This document shows positions 39,050-42,017 of a stretch of DNA of 42,017 nt, one piece after another. Numbering within the stretch: position 1 is the first letter of the stretch; each line of letters starts with the position of its first letter. The position numbers and the translations under genes are program-made. This DNA comes from CAZXVW01 sp964644025 (GTDB taxonomy: Bacteria > Acidobacteriota > Terriglobia > Bryobacterales > Bryobacteraceae), in assembly GCA_964644025.1 (NCBI GenBank), contig CAZXVW010000010.1, positions 1 through 42,017 of the forward strand, written 5' to 3'. The notes beneath the pieces are model-generated. The model had not been told where the DNA came from, made no database searches, and worked only from the letters and a program-made list of their open reading frames with translations.

Positions 39050-40282
39050 ATGGCAAGCTCTCGCCGCCGGACGGTGGTTGTCGACGTCGCCGGCGTTAAG
39101 ATCGGCGGTGATCATCCAGTCGTCATCCAGTCGATGACGAACACGGACACCGCCGACATCACGGCCACCGCGAACCAGGTGGCCGAGCTGGCGCGCGCCG
39201 GCTCGGAACTGGTCCGCATTACCGTCAACAACGAGAGAGCCGCGGCCGCCGTGCCGGAAATCGCGGCCGCGGTCGAGCGCTCCGGCCTGCGTGTTCCCCT
39301 GATCGGCGACTTCCACTATAACGGCCACCTGCTGCTGAAGAAATACCCGGACTGCGCCCGGACGCTGGCCAAGTACCGCATCAACCCCGGCAACGTCGAC
39401 ATCGGCGGCCGCGGCGACGCCAACTTCCGTACCATGATCGAAGCCGCGGTGGAATACGGGCGCCCGGTCCGCATCGGCGTAAACTGGGGCTCGCTCGATC
39501 AGCGGCTGCTGGCGCGCCTGATGGATGAGAATGCGCGCCGCAGCGCGCCGCTGGCCTCGGCCGAGGTAATGCGCCGCGCCATGGTAGCTAGCGCCGTCGA
39601 ATCCGCCCGGGCCGCCGAAGGCTACGGCCTGCCGCATGACCGGATCATCCTGAGTGCGAAAGTGAGCGGCGTCCGGGATCTCATCGCCGTGTACCGCGAG
39701 CTGGCCGCCGCTTGCGATTACCCGTTGCACCTCGGCCTGACCGAAGCCGGAATGGGGATCTCCGGCATCGTTGCCTCCACCGCCGCCATGGCGGTTTTGC
39801 TCGAAGAGGGCATCGGCGACACCATCCGCGTCTCCCTGACGCCGGAGCCAGGTGGCGGCCGCACCCAGGAGGTCCTCGTCGCCCAGCACGTTCTTCAATC
39901 CCTGGAGCTGCGAACCTTCGCTCCCCGCGTGACCGCTTGCCCGGGCTGCGGGCGCACCACGAGCAGCTTGTTTCAGGAACTGGCCGCCCAGGTCCAGGAC
40001 TATCTCCGCAAGCAGATGCCCGCGTGGCGCGCGCGTTATCCCGGCGTCGAACAATTGAAGGTGGCCGTGATGGGGTGCGTGGTGAACGGTCCGGGCGAAT
40101 CCCGCCACGCCGACATCGGTATTTCGCTGCCGGGCGCCTCCGAGGAGCCGAAGGCCCCGGTATACGCTGATGGGCGGCTGCTGAAAACGCTGCGGGGAGA
40201 GCGGATCGGCGAGGAATTTCTGGCCCTCCTTAACGACTACGTCGCCAGCCGTTACACCCGGCGCGCCCGAGGAAGCCGATAG
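39050..40282 (+). CDS. ispG: 4-Hydroxy-3-methylbut-2-enyl-diphosphate synthase
   Basis: Iron-sulfur enzyme of the MEP isoprenoid pathway converting MEcPP to HMBPP. 410 residues, the short bacterial (E. coli-like) form without the insert domain. GGDHPVVIQSMTNTDTAD opens the TIM barrel, with LIGDFHYN, KYRINPGN and RIGVNWGSLD along it. The [4Fe-4S] ligands are Cys297 and Cys300 (TACPGCGRT) and Cys343 (MGCVVNGPGE), with Glu350 as the fourth ligand. GGAGG is four bases before the ATG. The polyprenyl phosphates needed by the glycan clusters derive from this pathway. Confidence 0.97.
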   Translation: MASSRRRTVVVDVAGVKIGGDHPVVIQSMTNTDTADITATANQVAELARAGSELVRITVNNERAAAAVPEIAAAVERSGLRVPLIGDFHYNGHLLLKKYPDCARTLAKYRINPGNVDIGGRGDANFRTMIEAAVEYGRPVRIGVNWGSLDQRLLARLMDENARRSAPLASAEVMRRAMVASAVESARAAEGYGLPHDRIILSAKVSGVRDLIAVYRELAAACDYPLHLGLTEAGMGISGIVASTAAMAVLLEEGIGDTIRVSLTPEPGGGRTQEVLVAQHVLQSLELRTFAPRVTACPGCGRTTSSLFQELAAQVQDYLRKQMPAWRARYPGVEQLKVAVMGCVVNGPGESRHADIGISLPGASEEPKAPVYADGRLLKTLRGERIGEEFLALLNDYVASRYTRRARGSR

Positions 40283-40288
40283 CGCCCA

Positions 40289-40561
40289 ATGGGGTTCGCA
40301 CTCTGGGTTGACGACGAACTGGCCTGGGCCGAGGGAACCCATGAATACCGGCCGCTCGGCGCCGCCGTCATCGCCGCCACCGGCGTGTTCACCGCCCGCG
40401 ATTTCTCGCCCCGCACCAACCCGCCGCCGCGCGCCAGCGATTCCTTCGTCGGGTTGTTCGCCTCGCTCAGCCAGGTGAACCGCTGTTTGCTCCGCCGCCG
40501 GTCACAAGCAAATCGAAAAAAGCCGAAACCCTCTTCCAAACGAGTGCTGTCAATCATTTAG
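40289..40561 (+). CDS. Uncharacterised 90-residue protein
   Basis: Begins MGFALWVDDELAWAEGTHEY and ends with a basic tail (RRRSQANRKKPKPSSKRV). No family recognised. The first half looks like a real small folded domain (alternating hydrophobic and acidic residues, WVDD, YRPLGAAVIAATGVF); the second half is disordered. It starts six bases after the ispG stop, so it is probably cotranscribed. The Arg/Lys-rich tail suggests contact with nucleic acid or membrane, but nothing further can be said. Confidence 0.55.
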   Translation: MGFALWVDDELAWAEGTHEYRPLGAAVIAATGVFTARDFSPRTNPPPRASDSFVGLFASLSQVNRCLLRRRSQANRKKPKPSSKRVLSII

Positions 40562-40569
40562 CGCGGCGC

Positions 40570-40593
40570 GCCGGAGCCGGTTCCGGCTCCGGC
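40570..40593. terminator. Strong hairpin after the ispG run (possible terminator)
   Basis: A perfect 9-bp stem GCCGGAGCC / GGCTCCGGC with a six-base loop GGTTCC begins nine bases after the stop at 40561. No U-tract follows, so termination would be of the U-less or factor-dependent type. Confidence 0.45.
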
Positions 40594-40669
40594 TGATCCA
40601 GAAACGGCGCCTTGATCCGTATAATCAGACGGAAACAATAAACGCCGGAGGCCCTGTTGAAATCAAGCA

Positions 40670-42017
40670 ATGAGTCCCATGTCGATCGAGTTTCCATCTC
40701 CCGGCCCCGCGTCCCCGCCGAGGCTTCACTGGCGGGCCCGCCGGCGCATCGGATTCCTTTACTATTGGCTGCGGGAAGTGACTCGCAACCAGCTCGAAGG
40801 CTTCTCGGGGGTTAACTTGACCACTCCGGTCGTAGCTCCGGTTGAGGTCCGGCTCGAAGCGCCGCTGCGGGCCGCCGTCTCGGCCGAGGCGGACGGCTGG
40901 CGCCGCTTGCGTTTCTGCAAGGCCCCCGGCTGCGGCGCGTCCGCCCCGCGGATTCAAGTGGACGTCAGCCATCCGGACTCCACGCTTCCAGATGGGGATG
41001 AGTTGCTGGCCGCGCTGCTCGGAGTGCCCGGTCAGGCGAAACTGCTGGCCCAGGCTCTGGACAGCTCCACGAGCTCGCCAACCCTCTCGCCAGAGGTAGC
41101 GGAAGCCCTGACGGAAGCGCTCGGCCCGGTTCGCGCCGAGCCGGATTTCGCCGGGCTGCGCCGGCGCCTGGAGCCGTTTCTCGGGCTCCGGGACAGAATC
41201 TACGAAGCGGCGCTGCCGGCCCTGGCCAGGAAGTGCTCGGCCGAACTCGCCTGCGGATACCAGTCCGCGGACGGGGACACGCCACTGCTGGAGTGCTGCT
41301 TCGCGCCGACCCCCCGGGGCGAACGCCTGTACCAGGAGGCCTTGCAAGGGATGCTGGCCAGCCTGGACGAGGCGCCCACCGAAGACTACCGCCCACCGGC
41401 AGGACCCCTGATCCACGTGCTCCGCCGGCAGGCGAACCTGGAACTGCATCTGCCGCTGCTCGACAAGAGAAGCTGGCGGAACCGCACTGTACTGTTGCCC
41501 TCGATCCGTCCGGAGGCCGGGGAAGACGGGCGGATGGCCGCCGGCGGCGGCGGGCGCAGCTCCCCGGCGGACTCCCAAAATCAGCAGCAGACGCTCCTGA
41601 CGCTGGCCGGCGCCATCGCCAACCAGCGCAACCCGGGCAGTGGCGCCTTTTCCCTCGCTTTTAGCGACCGGCGGCGGCTGCACCGCGCCCAGCTTCCCTA
41701 TTCGCTAGCGCCGCTGCTCGACGCCTACGGGTTCGAGCACCGCCTGGAGGAACTGCTGCCGCGCAACGGAACCCGCTGGGAGGAAGTGGACGTCAGCCTC
41801 ACCCTCAGCGTGCCCTGCCGGGCCGCCGTCGCCTGGCTTCACACGCCCGCCGAAAGGTCGGTGGCTTACTACGAGGGGCTTTCGCAGGTCTCGGTCACCG
41901 TCCAGTCGAGCCTCCGCCGCTGGATCCCGTACCTCTATTTCAGCGACCTGGACCGCCTGGAGGATCTCGAAACGGTCTACTCGCTGCTCGCCTACCAGGC
42001 CAGCCAGCCGTTCCGAC
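40670..42017 (+). CDS. Large uncharacterised protein, partial at the right edge
   Basis: A frame open for 449 codons from the ATG at 40670 (or 40679, MSIEFPSPG) to the window end without a stop. No known family recognised. Seen: a basic aromatic N-terminus (WRARRRIGFLYYWLREV), a CKAPGCGAS pair of cysteines, a Leu-rich helical centre, a Gly/Ser linker (MAAGGGGRSSPADSQNQQQ) and later beta-like segments (VDVSLTLSVPCRAAVAWL, ISQ-like LSQVSVTVQSSLRRW). It has no signal peptide and no membrane segment. Codon use is like that of its neighbours (G/C at third positions), which supports it over the 352-codon frame on the opposite strand. The C-terminus lies outside the window. Confidence 0.7.
   Translation, partial: MSPMSIEFPSPGPASPPRLHWRARRRIGFLYYWLREVTRNQLEGFSGVNLTTPVVAPVEVRLEAPLRAAVSAEADGWRRLRFCKAPGCGASAPRIQVDVSHPDSTLPDGDELLAALLGVPGQAKLLAQALDSSTSSPTLSPEVAEALTEALGPVRAEPDFAGLRRRLEPFLGLRDRIYEAALPALARKCSAELACGYQSADGDTPLLECCFAPTPRGERLYQEALQGMLASLDEAPTEDYRPPAGPLIHVLRRQANLELHLPLLDKRSWRNRTVLLPSIRPEAGEDGRMAAGGGGRSSPADSQNQQQTLLTLAGAIANQRNPGSGAFSLAFSDRRRLHRAQLPYSLAPLLDAYGFEHRLEELLPRNGTRWEEVDVSLTLSVPCRAAVAWLHTPAERSVAYYEGLSQVSVTVQSSLRRWIPYLYFSDLDRLEDLETVYSLLAYQASQPFR

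Noticed and set aside
40625..41683. 352-codon minus-strand frame at the right edge
   Set aside because: The plus strand is open from 40670 to the end with third-position G/C bias and protein-like hydrophobic patterns; the minus frame is Arg/Gly/Gln-rich shadow sequence.

Overview
This is a high-GC bacterial chromosome segment that looks like Acidobacteriota, probably of the Solibacter/Bryobacter kind. The basis is gene content: many secreted sulfatases and GH172/GH99-type hydrolases, a TonB receptor with an N-terminal carboxypeptidase-regulatory-like domain, a Tat-exported Gfo/Idh/MocA oxidoreductase, DUF1684 and DUF1385 proteins, and several glycosyltransferase runs. The lineage is an inference from gene families. 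I see no transposase, integrase, CRISPR array, rRNA or tRNA.

Layout. 1-1199: tail of an unknown gene, then a secreted alkaline phosphatase. 1278-7437, minus strand: secreted RraA-like protein, DUF1684 protein, selD, pyrF, a 75-residue protein, a nucleotidyltransferase and a Tat-exported PHP-domain protein. 7603-11728: GH172-type hydrolase (+), an IorA-like protein without its ferredoxin domain (-) and an RRM protein (+). 11773-17417, minus: lipoprotein sulfatase, a deiodinase-like redox protein, then a GT2 / methyltransferase / radical SAM-SPASM run. 17524-19252: dapA-dapD for lysine and peptidoglycan precursors. 19328-26932, minus: sulfatase, GH99-like protein, then a five-gene glycan assembly run. 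27248-28615: Gfo/Idh/MocA protein. 28731-32362, minus: TonB receptor translationally coupled to an FG-GAP protein. 32529-34720: divergent GT4 and FkbM methyltransferase. 34730-38920, minus: housekeeping block DUF1385-prfA-prmC-dinB. 39050-end: ispG and two uncharacterised genes.

The main result is that two genes are selenoprotein genes whose in-frame UGA breaks them in a naive ORF call. selD (4535-5557) carries UGA at codon 15, exactly at the catalytic Cys/Sec position of selenophosphate synthetase. The gene at 13635-14543 is one iodothyronine-deiodinase-like protein with UGA at codon 139 in the family motif SYT-U-PPF. Each UGA is followed at the right distance by a hairpin with a 6-bp stem and an AGGU(A/U) loop, as expected of a bacterial SECIS element. 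SelD makes the selenium donor that both proteins need, so the window holds a donor enzyme and one client.

The second result is at the 3' end of pyrF. A two-gene module (75-residue protein plus nucleotidyltransferase, ATGA overlap, visibly lower GC) lies between two perfect 45-bp direct repeats. One repeat is inside the intact pyrF tail; the other begins a displaced orphan pyrF tail about 0.9 kb downstream. This is the arrangement left by an element that inserts into a gene end and supplies a replacement end, but here without a recombinase.
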